From assembly GCA_944380925.1 (NCBI GenBank), contig CALWJD010000001.1, forward strand, positions 1-64,000: DNA of 64,000 nt. The letters run 5' to 3'. Both the position numbers and the translations under genes were made by a program. Below, piece after piece: positions 8,361 through 15,764 of the stretch; the first letter of the stretch is position 1, and each line of letters opens with the position of its first letter. Source of the DNA: UMGS1491 sp944380925 (GTDB lineage: Bacteria > Bacillota > Clostridia > Oscillospirales > Acutalibacteraceae). The notes under the pieces were generated by a model that worked only from the letters and a program-made list of their open reading frames with translations, did no database searches and was not told the DNA's origin.

Positions 8361-9088
8361 ACAGATTCCTCCGCATCTATGATTTCACCTGTTGTTATGT
8401 CAACTGTCTGAAGATTTGCTTTGCTCTGAGCGTAGGATTTTACTTGTTCAGAATAGTTTTTTATTAGCTCGATTTCTTTTGTATCCAGTTCTCTTGCAAC
8501 GCTAAATTGAACCTGAGAATATGAAATGCCCGCCTTGTTTACAGCCTTTTTAAGTGAGAACTTTGTTACTACGCTATCAGACTTTTTGCCCTTTGAAAGT
8601 AACCTTTTAATGTACCTTGAAAACTCTTTGTTCGAGCTTGTCAGAAGTGAAAGAATCACAGGAAATATCTCGCCTTCCCTTAAAAGATACATTTGGTGTT
8701 TGTTCTTGCACGCTTTTGATCCGTTTTCGCCACTTCCGAACTTATTCTTGGGACAATTTATACACTTGCCTCCGGGTACGCCGACACCAGTTATTCCGTC
8801 AATACTTAGACAATCGGGAGGATTATTCGAACCATTGAACTTTGAATTATAAAAGACGTACATAGGGTGGTGGTAAAGAATTACCGCAGAGAACTCTTTA
8901 ATCATATCGGGCTCATCGGGATTACCGCTTGGCGATTCGAACATAACGCTGCCTCCTGCGGGTATTTTTATCCTTTCGAACTCGTTATCAAGTCCGCTGA
9001 GTTCTTCCAAAAAATCGCCGTTTATGCCCCCGTTAGCGAGGTTCATATAACTTTGATTTGTGTTTACTGTTAATTCATTTTTCGACAT
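8357..9088 (-). CDS. Cys-rich prophage protein, candidate ssDNA-binding
   Basis: This 243-residue protein is beta-rich in its first half (IPAGGSVMFESPSG, FSAVILYHHPMYVFY). It then has a zinc-ribbon-like cluster CINCPKNKFGSGENGSKACKN at about residues 113-133 and an acidic helical tail. Proteins of similar size and layout lie directly upstream of family A polymerases in Firmicute phages and are often taken as accessory or single-strand-binding factors. That is inference from context; the fold is not evident from motifs. It overlaps the polymerase start by 4 bases. Confidence 0.7.
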   Translation of the reverse strand: MSKNELTVNTNQSYMNLANGGINGDFLEELSGLDNEFERIKIPAGGSVMFESPSGNPDEPDMIKEFSAVILYHHPMYVFYNSKFNGSNNPPDCLSIDGITGVGVPGGKCINCPKNKFGSGENGSKACKNKHQMYLLREGEIFPVILSLLTSSNKEFSRYIKRLLSKGKKSDSVVTKFSLKKAVNKAGISYSQVQFSVARELDTKEIELIKNYSEQVKSYAQSKANLQTVDITTGEIIDAEESV

Positions 9089-9101
9089 TTTAATTTACTC
9101 C

Positions 9102-9518
9102 TTATTTCGTATATTTTCTTGTGCTGACTGTGTTTTTTTCAAATATGTTTATAAGACCATTTAGCCATTCGGGAAGTTCATTTTCGTTCTCTGCAATTTG
9201 CTCTTTGACAAATGCCGAGAACGAGCTCGGATTTACAGTTTCGACCACCAAATCGCCATATCCGGCATTCTTAAGTGAAATGTAAAGCTCCTCTTTTTTG
9301 CCCGAAACCGCTGATGCCTTGAGACTTGTCCTAAGCGAAAAGCTCGTATCTCCGTGTGTGAAATTCGGCGTTTCGTTCATAGTCATAAACTCAGCTAGCA
9401 CCTCTTCGGTTTGAGAAAGCTCATCGCTGATATCTCGCAGTTCAATCTCTTTTTGTTTTTTCTTCTGTTTCAGAGTTTTGAGCCTCTCCGCAAGTTCAAA
9501 CATTACGTTATTGTCCAT
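9102..9518 (-). CDS. Prophage protein with N-terminal coiled coil
   Basis: This 138-residue protein has a long N-terminal coiled coil (roughly residues 6-45, rich in K, E and L). A small beta domain follows (NFTHGDTSFSLRTSLKASAV). Then comes a segment with VVETVNPSSFSAFVKEQI. It lies between the SNF2 helicase and the Cys-rich protein, a conserved place in such replication modules, and may be a structural partner of either. I cannot assign a function. Confidence 0.7.
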   Translation of the reverse strand: MDNNVMFELAERLKTLKQKKKQKEIELRDISDELSQTEEVLAEFMTMNETPNFTHGDTSFSLRTSLKASAVSGKKEELYISLKNAGYGDLVVETVNPSSFSAFVKEQIAENENELPEWLNGLINIFEKNTVSTRKYTK

Positions 9519-10880
9519 TTAAAATCCTCCATTTTCATACGGATTAAGTCCGTTTTTGTAATCGTCAATTAGGTTTTTCGCTAAGTTTACCTTGTTTTTT
9601 AGAGCTTTTAGTATCTTTTCGTCTACTGTGTTCGATGCAATCAAGTAAATGTAAGTACAGTTTTCTTTTTGTCCCGTGCGATGAATCCTAGCTTTGGCTT
9701 GCTCAAAATTACTCATTGAGTAATCAAGAGAATAAAACACCATTGTACTTGCCGCCGTGAGCGTTATCCCAAGTCCGGCAGTCGCAATTTGACCGATAAA
9801 CACCAGCACATCTGTATCATTTTGAAACTTAGCTATCTCATCGGCTCTGTTTTTGATTTCGCCAGTTATTATAGAAAATCGTAGGCCTTTATCAACGAGT
9901 AACTTTTTAATTGCTTCAATCTCAGGAATAAACCGAGCCATAACCACCAGTTTTTTACCACTTGCGGTCACTTCATCGATAATGCCCTCGAGTGCATTTA
10001 ACTTCGCTTTGCTGATTTGATGTACGTTTTTGCCATCGTCATCACCGAGAAAGCCACCCGTAAGCTGAGACAATCTCAAAATCTTAGTAAGCACGTTTGT
10101 TACAGTAACCTCGCTATTTTGCAATTTTGCAAAACTATCTCTGACGAGGTGTTTGTAGGTGTTCATTGCGTAAGGTTCAAGTTCCACATATCTTACGATG
10201 TCGGTCGTTTCGGGTAAATCCAAACACTCGGATTTTTTTGCTACAAATGCAATACTGTGTATCTTGTTTTTTAGCTCATCTCGCATTGATTCCTTAAGTA
10301 CCGGGGTATGGTTGCCGTATCCAACCATGTCGAAGTAGTGGTTACGAAACGTGTAAAAACTCTTCCCAAAAATACTTGATTCCAAGAACTTATACTGCGA
10401 AAAAATATCAATTGCTTTGTTTGTTATTGCGGTACCCGTTAATATGAGCCTATACTTAGATTTTTCACCAAGTTTATGTAGCGACCTTGATGCTGCGATA
10501 TTATGGCTTTTTATCTTGTGGGATTCATCACAAATAATCATATCGGGATACCACTTCTTAACTTGTGACTCTAACCTCCACACCGATTCATAATTAACAA
10601 CTGCCACTTGCAAAGCTTGTCCGCTTAGTGAAGATAAAATTTCAGATTTTTTCTCTGATGTGCCTTTTAAAACTTTCAGATTGTAATCAAAATCTGCAAA
10701 CTTCGAAAACTCTTCTTCCCAAACTCCGCAAATCGAAAGAGGGCAAACTATTAAGAGTTTTTTGATTTTTCCTGTTTCAAACAGCGTACCTGCCACCGCA
10801 ATTGAAACTATTGTTTTACCTGTGCCTAGCTAGCCCATTTCCATAAGCAATGCGGCTGCGTTACTCCTAGAAATGTTCAT
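9519..10880 (-). pseudogene. SNF2-family helicase, C-terminal part with stop in Walker A
   Basis: This is the ATPase/helicase body of a phage SNF2 protein. It carries DESHKIKSHN (motif II, DESH), LILTGTAITN (motif III), and a C-terminal RecA lobe with GQIATAGLGITLTAA and ARIHRTGQKENC (motifs V-VI). Frame from the ATG at 10880 reads NISRSNAAALLMEMG, then TAG at 10830-10832, then LGTGKTIVSIAVAG. Deleting nine bases (10824-10832) restores the expected EMGTGKT Walker A. A GTG at 10796 could restart translation, but that product would lack the P-loop and should be inactive. The 5' end lies beyond the HNH gene, at 11237-11416. Confidence 0.85.
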
Positions 10881-11298
10881 TGGCACCACCTCCTATTTTC
10901 TTTGAAAAATGTATTTTTGCGTGCTGTGCTTGAGACTCAAGTACCATTAAATTTGAGGGACAATTATTTCTTTTATTACCATCTATGTGATGGACTACTT
11001 CGCCTAATTTTAATGGCCTACCTATCTTTTTTTCAGCAAGGACTCTATGTAGATGTCTTCCTAAAAATTTGATATACGTTTTCCCAAGTCCTCTGCCACG
11101 TTGTTTATTCCCGGATTTTATTCTTGCACTTAAAACTCCTCCGGGTTTGTTCATAGGATTGACATTTTTGTTGTATTCAGATATCCTCTTTGAATTCCAA
11201 ATCTTAAAATGACTAAAGTTACAAAAATTGTGTTTATTAATTTCTACTTCTTTTTTCAAAAACGTCTTCCCGCATAGAGTGCATTTTGATTTGACCAT
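10867..11298 (-). CDS. Homing-type HNH endonuclease inserted in SNF2 gene
   Basis: This 143-residue protein has an N-terminal Cys pair (CTLC, with a later C-x-F-SHF). An HNH_3-type core follows: RHLHRVLAEKKIGRPL, GEVVHHIDGNKRNNCPSNL and ESQAQHAKIHF. It lies exactly between the two halves of the SNF2 gene. Its start overlaps the end of the N-terminal half in another frame, and its TAG overlaps the ATG of the C-terminal half. The insert is almost all coding, leaving no room for a group I intron core, so this looks like a free-standing homing nuclease. Phage genes split this way can stay active, as in the mobE-split nrdA of Aeromonas phage Aeh1, but here the second lesion argues against that. 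Confidence 0.85.
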   Translation of the reverse strand: MVKSKCTLCGKTFLKKEVEINKHNFCNFSHFKIWNSKRISEYNKNVNPMNKPGGVLSARIKSGNKQRGRGLGKTYIKFLGRHLHRVLAEKKIGRPLKLGEVVHHIDGNKRNNCPSNLMVLESQAQHAKIHFSKKIGGGANEHF

Positions 11299-11416
11299 CT
11301 TTACTATTTAAATCACCTTCTATCTCCTCAATTTCAAAGAGTTTGCAAACAAACTCCCATGCCCTCTTTTGATGCTCAAATGGTCTTGTTTTGACCGGCA
11401 TTTTCAAATCTTGCAT
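11237..11416 (-). pseudogene. SNF2-family helicase, N-terminal fragment
   Basis: The fragment reads MQDLKMPVKTRPFEHQKRAW and then EFVCKLFEIEEIEG. This is the Q-motif region (F-x-HQ-x-A) that opens phage SNF2 helicases just before the P-loop. After about residue 35 the frame runs into the antisense-free HNH insertion and stops at 11237, giving 59 residues. AAGGAAG lies 6 bases before the ATG. Together with 9519-10880 it reconstitutes one helicase gene of about 500 codons. Confidence 0.75.
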
Positions 11417-11603
11417 CGCTCTCTTCCTTCTTTATCTCTATTGTTTTTACGTTTTTTTCAGGTACGATAACCATGACTTTCTCTACGCCGCCAAACCACC
11501 TAAGCGCCAACTTTTTAATCCATGTGAGTTTGTTAAACTCTGCGATGCTGATTGGCTTTTCTCCTTTTTGTCTGACGGTTATTTTGATTTGATGCTTTAT
11601 CAT
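11376..11603 (-). CDS. Small prophage protein (75 aa)
   Basis: This short basic protein starts MIKHQIKITVRQKGEKPISI and contains WIKKLALRWFGGVEKVMVI, a pattern of two strands and an amphipathic helix. A weak AGAGGTG site precedes the ATG. It overlaps the start of the SNF2 N-terminal fragment, so it belongs to the same operon. I do not recognise the family. Confidence 0.6.
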   Translation of the reverse strand: MIKHQIKITVRQKGEKPISIAEFNKLTWIKKLALRWFGGVEKVMVIVPEKNVKTIEIKKEESDARFENAGQNKTI

Positions 11604-11743
11604 CTCTTACACCTCTCCCTGGAAGCTTTATTTTTTAATCCCTTAAAAGTGCTCCTATATATAGGTCACGGGAGAGGCAAAACCCGTCTAAGTTTTTTTA
11701 GTTTCTATTTTTTAAACAAAAGTCTAAGGTTGACGTTTAAATT

Positions 11744-12157
11744 TTATATATATTTTGAGGATACGATATGTTTCAATTTCTTTTTTATTTTTGCTAATCT
11801 TAGTTGAACAGCATTTTCGGTAACTCCTAAAATTTCTGCACATTGTTTTTGCGTCATAGGTTTATCATTTAGATACAGCTTATGTATTAATTCCTGCTCA
11901 TCAGGTTTTAATTTTGAAATCGCTTTATATAATGCATCTCTGTCTAAACGATTCAATATTTGCTTTTCCAAATCCATATCAGAATCCGCAAATTTATGCC
12001 TATCTTCATCAAATGCATTTAAACTTATATGACGTCTGGTTTCTGTTTGATTGTTGTTATATAAGTTTCTGTCAAGCTCAATCATAATTTCTTCAAAGTC
12101 ACCATGTATTTCTATCGAGGTTTCCTCGCCGTTAACAAATGTATATTTTATTTCCAT
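11744..12157 (-). CDS. Sigma-70 region 4-like transcription factor
   Basis: This 137-residue protein has a small N-terminal beta domain (KYTFVNGEETSIEIHGDFEE). The C-terminal region-4 helix-turn-helix is at about 85-130 (LYKAISKLKPDEQELIHKLY, then TQKQCAEILGVTENAVQLRL). There is no region 2, so it cannot act as a full sigma factor alone. Proteins like this head operons on Clostridial prophages and conjugative elements. The start at 12157 is preferred over an upstream in-frame codon because AAAGGA lies before it. It is the first gene of the leftward prophage operon, behind a hairpin-rich leader. Confidence 0.78.
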   Translation of the reverse strand: MEIKYTFVNGEETSIEIHGDFEEIMIELDRNLYNNNQTETRRHISLNAFDEDRHKFADSDMDLEKQILNRLDRDALYKAISKLKPDEQELIHKLYLNDKPMTQKQCAEILGVTENAVQLRLAKIKKKLKHIVSSKYI

Positions 12158-12370
12158 ATTCCGCTGTCCTTTCGAATTTTGATTTCTTTCAAAAAACAAA
12201 AAGGCTGCGGTGGGCCGCATATAAAATAAAAAAAGACACCTGCTATCAGATCTATCACTCCGATGATTTTAAAAAATCTGTAATGTGTCTTTCATTCTTA
12301 TAAAACGCCTCGAATAAGGCTTGAGGTCGACCTCCCTAATTTTTAGGGTTGGCGACCCTAAATTTTTTTA
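12158..12370 (-). promoter_or_regulatory. Hairpin-rich leader before the sigma-like gene
   Basis: Two terminator-like hairpins lie on the minus strand in this non-coding stretch. The first is AAAGACAC (12285-12292) pairing with GTGTCTTT (12232-12239) and followed by T7ATTTTAT. The second is TGCGG-CCCA-CCGCA (12206-12219) followed by GCCTTTTTGTTTTTT. Upstream, TAGGGT-ACCCTA (12344-12360) and CCCTAA-TTAGGG (12334-12348) share bases and exclude one another. The order suggests attenuation or processive antitermination of the prophage operon. The remainder, 12371-12512, has no gene. Confidence 0.45.
12344..12370 (+). terminator. Hairpin terminator
   Basis: TAGGGT-tggcg-ACCCTA is followed by AATTTTTTT on the plus strand, a compact intrinsic terminator. 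It would block plus-strand transcription entering the region upstream of the secreted-peptide gene. Confidence 0.5.
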
Positions 12371-12437
12371 TCGTTAACATGTCCGTAAATATAAAAAACT
12401 GCAACTAAAAAATATTAAAATCACAGAACCTACTTTA

Positions 12438-12444
12438 GTCGACA
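12438..12444 (-). promoter_or_regulatory. Spo0A-box-like heptamer upstream of peptide gene
   Basis: TGTCGAC on the minus strand matches the Spo0A box TGTCGAA at six of seven bases, about 70 bases before the peptide ATG. Such near matches are common in any AT-rich genome. It is noted only because the neighbouring regulator has a Spo0A-type DNA-binding domain. Confidence 0.2.
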
Positions 12445-12512
12445 AATTTCTCACGAACAAATTGGAAATAAATGGTAAATTGAAAACATCAACTACAAGG
12501 AGGTAAAAAATT

Positions 12513-12656
12513 ATGTTAAAAAAAGCATTTGGTGTAGTTATGGCAGTGGCATTCATATTCAGCTTAGCCCCTCAAGCATCAAAGATCGCTTCAAGCGCTT
12601 CCAAAGTGTGTTCATGTGCTTGTTGTGACCATGATGGAGATGTATGGTCAAATTAA
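12513..12656 (+). CDS. Secreted Cys-rich peptide, candidate pheromone precursor
   Basis: This 47-residue protein was found by reading the sequence. AAGGAGG lies 8 bases before the ATG. Residues 1-4 are MLKK, residues 5-19 form a hydrophobic signal segment (AFGVVMAVAFIFSLA), and an Ala/Ser-rich hinge (SKIASSASK) offers signal-peptidase sites. The tail, KVCSCACCDHDGDVWSN, has four cysteines in six residues and acidic/aromatic residues. It is monocistronic, with a strong terminator after it, and the next gene encodes an AgrC-like membrane protein. I know of no family for it. A signalling peptide is the favoured idea; a small metal-binding or toxic peptide is possible. Confidence 0.7.
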   Translation: MLKKAFGVVMAVAFIFSLAPQASKIASSASKVCSCACCDHDGDVWSN

Positions 12657-12681
12657 AGACAAAATTTATTTTTTGCTAAAC

Positions 12682-12731
12682 GAAAAAAGATACATAAATC
12701 CGAATTTGTCGATTTATGTATCTTTTTGTTC
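12682..12731 (+). terminator. Strong intrinsic terminator after peptide gene
   Basis: A long perfect stem, AAAAAGATACATAAATC pairing with GATTTATGTATCTTTTT around a 10-base loop, ends in TTTTTG. It separates the peptide gene from the membrane regulator. This would let the peptide be made in excess of the regulator. Confidence 0.8.
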
Positions 12732-12789
12732 TATATACCTTTATAATATCATTAGTACATTCAATTAAAATTAAGGCAGTGGTCAACTT

Positions 12790-13962
12790 TTGTCTCTTGT
12801 ATTAGTCGATATATTAAGGTATTTAGCTAGTGGGTTATTTAGTTTTTTCAATTCAAATAAGTCTAAAAAAATTGTTTTTGCAAAATCACTGTTGTTCTCG
12901 ATTGTGTATACAGCTTTTTTGATTTCTTTCAAGTTATTTGTTCTAGACAACCCTATAATTACAATTGTATCAGCCATAACCATTTTCATTTCCTTAATCC
13001 TGACGAATAAATTAAATAATTTAAAAGCACATATTGCTTATTCTCTTTTTATAAGTTGTTTAACAGAATATATTCATTTTTTATTTTTTGGATTATTTTC
13101 AATTAATAGAAACTTTCTGGGTATCGCCGAAGTAACAGCCTCTGAACCCGAAAGGCTTTTATTTGGCAGAGTAATTGTATTTATACTGTACTTTATTGCC
13201 ATTTCACTCATTTATATATTTAAAAAAGTAGATATTGACTTAATTATAAAACTTTCACGTTACAAAATGTTTTCCATAATTTTAAGCATAACTTTATGCA
13301 TAGTAGTTGGCCTTAAATACTGCATTAAATATACTAAGTCAAATATGCTCCATTTTATTTTATCGGTTGTGTTCGCAGGTTTTATTGTGTTATCGCTTGT
13401 ATTTATGCTCTCATCAAAAACTTTTATTAACCAAATTGAGCAGTTAAGTAAAAAGAAAATAAACTCAGCTATCGAAGAAGCTAAATTACAGAAGCGCAAA
13501 GGCCTTGTCGGGCTTAGATTCACCTCTGAAAAATTAAATTCTGAAGCGAACCGCTTTTTAGATATACTCTGTGAATTTGGTATGGACGCGGACGACAAAA
13601 AATCCAAACAAATTGCCTATTGTGCCGTTTTGCTTAATCATGAAGAGAATCCTCAAAGCACTAATATGATCAGCGTTATTTACCCTATCGTGGGTGATAT
13701 ACTCGATAGGCAAGCAAAAACTGTAGAATCTAACATCAGCAATGCAATAAAAATTCATTGGACTTCGTGTAGTGCGGAAACACTTGAAAAAATAAAAAAG
13801 AATTATAAAAAAGCTATTTCTCTGGAAAGCGGTTGCCCTAGCGCAAAAGAATTTTTACTATACTTAACACAAAAATATAAATATAAATATCCCGAAAATG
13901 AAATCAAATCTGATACAAAACATTCATTTTTCACGAAACATCTTCTAAATATACAGAATTAA
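12790..13962 (+). CDS. AgrC-like membrane domain fused to Spo0A-type DNA-binding domain
   Basis: This 390-residue protein has six predicted membrane helices (about 28-50, 55-72, 79-103, 122-144, 158-178 and 186-207), the layout of AgrC sensor domains. A charged coiled coil follows (210-240). Residues about 252-365 match the Spo0A C-terminal domain: ILCEFGMDA corresponds to its IIHEIGVPA, and MISVIYPIVGDIL then VESNISNAIKIHW to its SITKVLYPDIAKKF then VERAIRHAIEVAW. CPSAKEFLLYLTQKYK ends the domain. There is no kinase or receiver domain. It is best read as a membrane-tethered transcription factor, perhaps sensing the adjacent peptide. The start is a TTG with a weak AAGG site; an in-frame TAA lies 16 bases upstream. 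Confidence 0.75.
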   Translation: MSLVLVDILRYLASGLFSFFNSNKSKKIVFAKSLLFSIVYTAFLISFKLFVLDNPIITIVSAITIFISLILTNKLNNLKAHIAYSLFISCLTEYIHFLFFGLFSINRNFLGIAEVTASEPERLLFGRVIVFILYFIAISLIYIFKKVDIDLIIKLSRYKMFSIILSITLCIVVGLKYCIKYTKSNMLHFILSVVFAGFIVLSLVFMLSSKTFINQIEQLSKKKINSAIEEAKLQKRKGLVGLRFTSEKLNSEANRFLDILCEFGMDADDKKSKQIAYCAVLLNHEENPQSTNMISVIYPIVGDILDRQAKTVESNISNAIKIHWTSCSAETLEKIKKNYKKAISLESGCPSAKEFLLYLTQKYKYKYPENEIKSDTKHSFFTKHLLNIQN

Positions 13963-13977
13963 AACTCATAAAACAAA

Positions 13978-14028
13978 AGCCACTCAAAAATGTATATAAC
14001 AAATTTGAATGGCTATTTTTTATTTTTT
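13978..14028 (+). terminator. Hairpin terminator
   Basis: AGCCACTCAAA pairs imperfectly with TTTGAATGGCT and is followed by ATTTTTTATTTTTT. It ends the membrane-regulator transcript just before, and overlapping, the 3' end of the convergent XRE gene. Confidence 0.6.
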
Positions 14029-14358
14029 ATATATCATTTTGGAAATTTCTATTATTATTTTCTCTACTGATTCGAGGTTATCCTTATCCAGCTTTTTAAG
14101 AATTTCCGTTACATATGATAACTCGTTTTTATTTTCTTCTGCTTCAAAGAGCAAGTAATCAGATGTTACGTTTAATGCTCGTGATAATTTATATAAAGTT
14201 TCTGCGGATATACCCTTTTGCCCGGTTTCAACATCATAAATAAATCTATCACTTATTTCAGCCATCTCACCTAGTTTTTCACGAGTTAATTTCCTTCGTT
14301 CTCTTAGTTTCTTTATCTTTAAGCCAAGCTTTTTATTAAAATCATTCACAGTTATCAC
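14020..14358 (-). CDS. XRE-family regulator (112 aa)
   Basis: The N-terminal helix-turn-helix runs from about residue 12 to 68 (IKKLRERRKLTREKLGEMAE, then ISDRFIYDVETGQKGI and LSRALNVTSDYLL). A helical C-terminal tail probably dimerises. The layout is that of a phage-type or element-type repressor. It lies downstream of a second XRE gene in the same direction. The intergenic gap holds a perfect inverted repeat that could be its operator. No metallopeptidase partner is seen nearby. Confidence 0.85.
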   Translation of the reverse strand: MITVNDFNKKLGLKIKKLRERRKLTREKLGEMAEISDRFIYDVETGQKGISAETLYKLSRALNVTSDYLLFEAEENKNELSYVTEILKKLDKDNLESVEKIIIEISKMIYKK

Positions 14359-14448
14359 CTCAATTTAGAGGTTACCAACTATCGAACAGTTTAAACACGA
14401 GCGACCGTTCTTGATTTATGTGAACTTATGTTGTAAAATATATACCAC

Positions 14449-14469
14449 TATCGTTCTGAATTAACGATA
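14449..14469. promoter_or_regulatory. Inverted repeat, candidate XRE operator
   Basis: TATCGTT-ctgaatt-AACGATA is a perfect 7-bp repeat with a 7-base centre, immediately beyond the stop of the upstream XRE gene. Related half-sites (TATCGAACAG and ACCGTTCTTGAT) recur at about 14381-14414. This is a typical multi-operator pattern for an autoregulated repressor. Confidence 0.5.
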
Positions 14470-14835
14470 CTACTTAGAAAAAAACTCGGCTACTAAATCA
14501 TTCATTATTTTCTGTTGCCTCGGAGAAAAACTTTTATATGGTGTCTCAGTTTTTGGAGCTTTAAATTCTTCAATTAAAAGATTAATTAATTTTTTCTGAG
14601 ACTCATTGAGTTTATCAACGGATATCATTTCTTTTTTCTCTACTCCCAGTAAATAATCTAGAGACACACCATATATTAACGCTAAACTTGTTAAAACGTC
14701 TATGGGTGGCGTTTTGATATTATTCTCATATCCACTTATAACAGATTTACTTTTATTGATTTTTTTAGCCAGTTCATCTTGAGATAAATTCTTATTTTTT
14801 CTAAGTTCTCTTAGTCTTAAGCCAAAATCAAACAT
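14470..14835 (-). CDS. XRE-family regulator (121 aa)
   Basis: The helix-turn-helix is at about residues 6-60 (LRELRKNKNLSQDELAKKIN, then KSKSVISGYENNIKTPPIDV and LALIYGVSLDYLLG). A helical tail of about 55 residues may form a dimer interface. The ATG at 14835 is chosen because GAGAGGTG lies 5 bases upstream; a GTG three codons earlier overlaps that site. It is divergent from the SLOG-fold gene, so the 110-base gap 14836-14954 probably holds both promoters. Confidence 0.85.
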   Translation of the reverse strand: MFDFGLRLRELRKNKNLSQDELAKKINKSKSVISGYENNIKTPPIDVLTSLALIYGVSLDYLLGVEKKEMISVDKLNESQKKLINLLIEEFKAPKTETPYKSFSPRQQKIMNDLVAEFFSK

Positions 14836-14954
14836 ATTAATCACCTCTCACAGAAAATTTTATTATTAATATGTTCTCTACTGGCTTATTTTTAGGCCAT
14901 TTGGTATTCTTAAAGAGTATTTTTGTTTTATTATCATTCACTTAAGGAGGAAAT

Positions 14955-15410
14955 ATGCAACAAAAAATATGTACATTTGCAGGGCACAAAGAAATTTATG
15001 GCACCAGCACCTTGCAAGAAAAGCTAAAAAAAGAGATTATAAATCTAATAGAACAGTACGATGTTAATACTTTTTATAATGGTGGTAAAGGCGGTTTTGA
15101 TTGGCTTTGTGCGGAATGCGTCAGCGAACTTAAAAATGATTATCCGTTTATAAAATCATATTTGATTTTGGCTTATATGCCCGGAAAGAAAAATCAATTT
15201 AATATAGATCTTTATAAGAAATTTGATGATACTTTATACCCCGAAATAGAAAAAACTCCACCCAAGTTTGCAATTATAAAGCGAAACGAATGGATGATTG
15301 ATAAGGCCGATTTTTTAATTGCTTATGTAGAGCATAACTGGGGTGGGGCATATAGAACACTGTCATATGCAAAAAAGCAAAGTAATATAAAAATTTGCCA
15401 TATCTCTTAA
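14955..15410 (+). CDS. SLOG-fold protein, DUF1273/YpsA-like
   Basis: This 151-residue protein opens CTFAGHKEIYG, the family's first strand with GH. TFYNGGKGGFDWLCAECV, the glycine-rich nucleotide-loop region, follows, and near the end come DFLIAYVEHNWGGAYRTLSYA. SLOG proteins bind nucleotides or their derivatives; related members occur on prophages (YoqJ-like) and in defence systems. AAGGAGG lies 5 bases before the ATG. The gene stands alone, divergent from an XRE regulator, so a regulated sensor or defence role is possible but unproven. Confidence 0.82.
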   Translation: MQQKICTFAGHKEIYGTSTLQEKLKKEIINLIEQYDVNTFYNGGKGGFDWLCAECVSELKNDYPFIKSYLILAYMPGKKNQFNIDLYKKFDDTLYPEIEKTPPKFAIIKRNEWMIDKADFLIAYVEHNWGGAYRTLSYAKKQSNIKICHIS

Positions 15411-15483
15411 CATAAGCATTTATACTAAGACTAAAAAATAAGTACACCCTTTGCGGTTCATCTCCACAGGGTATACTTTTAAA

Positions 15484-15655
15484 TTTTATTATTTGTATCA
15501 GCACCGATATTGCCCTTAAGTTTACCGCCGATTTCCAATTCAAGTTTCATAACTCCGCCACGTTTTATCACATTAAATCCATACCTTTTTCGTAGATTAT
15601 CAATTACCATATCTACTTTTTCGCCAGACTTTTTACTTGCTTCTGCCTACTTGTT
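15484..15655 (-). pseudogene. Possible remnant of a Y-family DNA polymerase C-terminus
   Basis: Read on the minus strand this stretch encodes AEASKKSGEKVDMVIDNLRK, then RYGFNVIKRGGVMKLELEIG and GKLKGNIGADTNNKI before a stop. The pattern D-x-x-I-DNLRKRYG...IKRG resembles the little-finger end of DinB/UmuC-type polymerases carried by Firmicute elements. No start, palm or finger domain precedes it, so it is at most a leftover of a deleted gene. It may mark the edge of a former mobile element. The identification is tentative, and nothing else is seen in the gap 15411-15684. Confidence 0.35.
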
Positions 15656-15684
15656 TAAAATTATTAGCTATAACTATTATAAAT

Positions 15685-15713
15685 TTGATTTTTAATATTA
15701 AGTGTTATATGAT
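15685..15713 (+). promoter_or_regulatory. Sigma-A-type promoter
   Basis: TTGATT (15685-15690) and TATGAT (15708-15713) are 17 bases apart, about 50 bases before the start of the Nif11-leader/Fn3-repeat gene. Confidence 0.55.
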
Positions 15714-15764
15714 ATATATAAGAATTTTATAAATTTATAAAAACATGTATAGGAGGTATAATAT

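Noticed and set aside
10830..10832. TAG in the SNF2 gene read as a recoded sense codon
   Set aside because: Nearby genes of the same element (primase, HNH nuclease) end with TAG as a stop, and the lesion is explained by a nine-base insertion.
10867..11298. Group I intron holding the HNH gene
   Set aside because: Almost the whole insert is coding, leaving no room for a catalytic intron core.
12513..12656. Classical AgrD precursor
   Set aside because: It has a Sec-like signal segment rather than an amphipathic AgrD leader, and no agrB is present.
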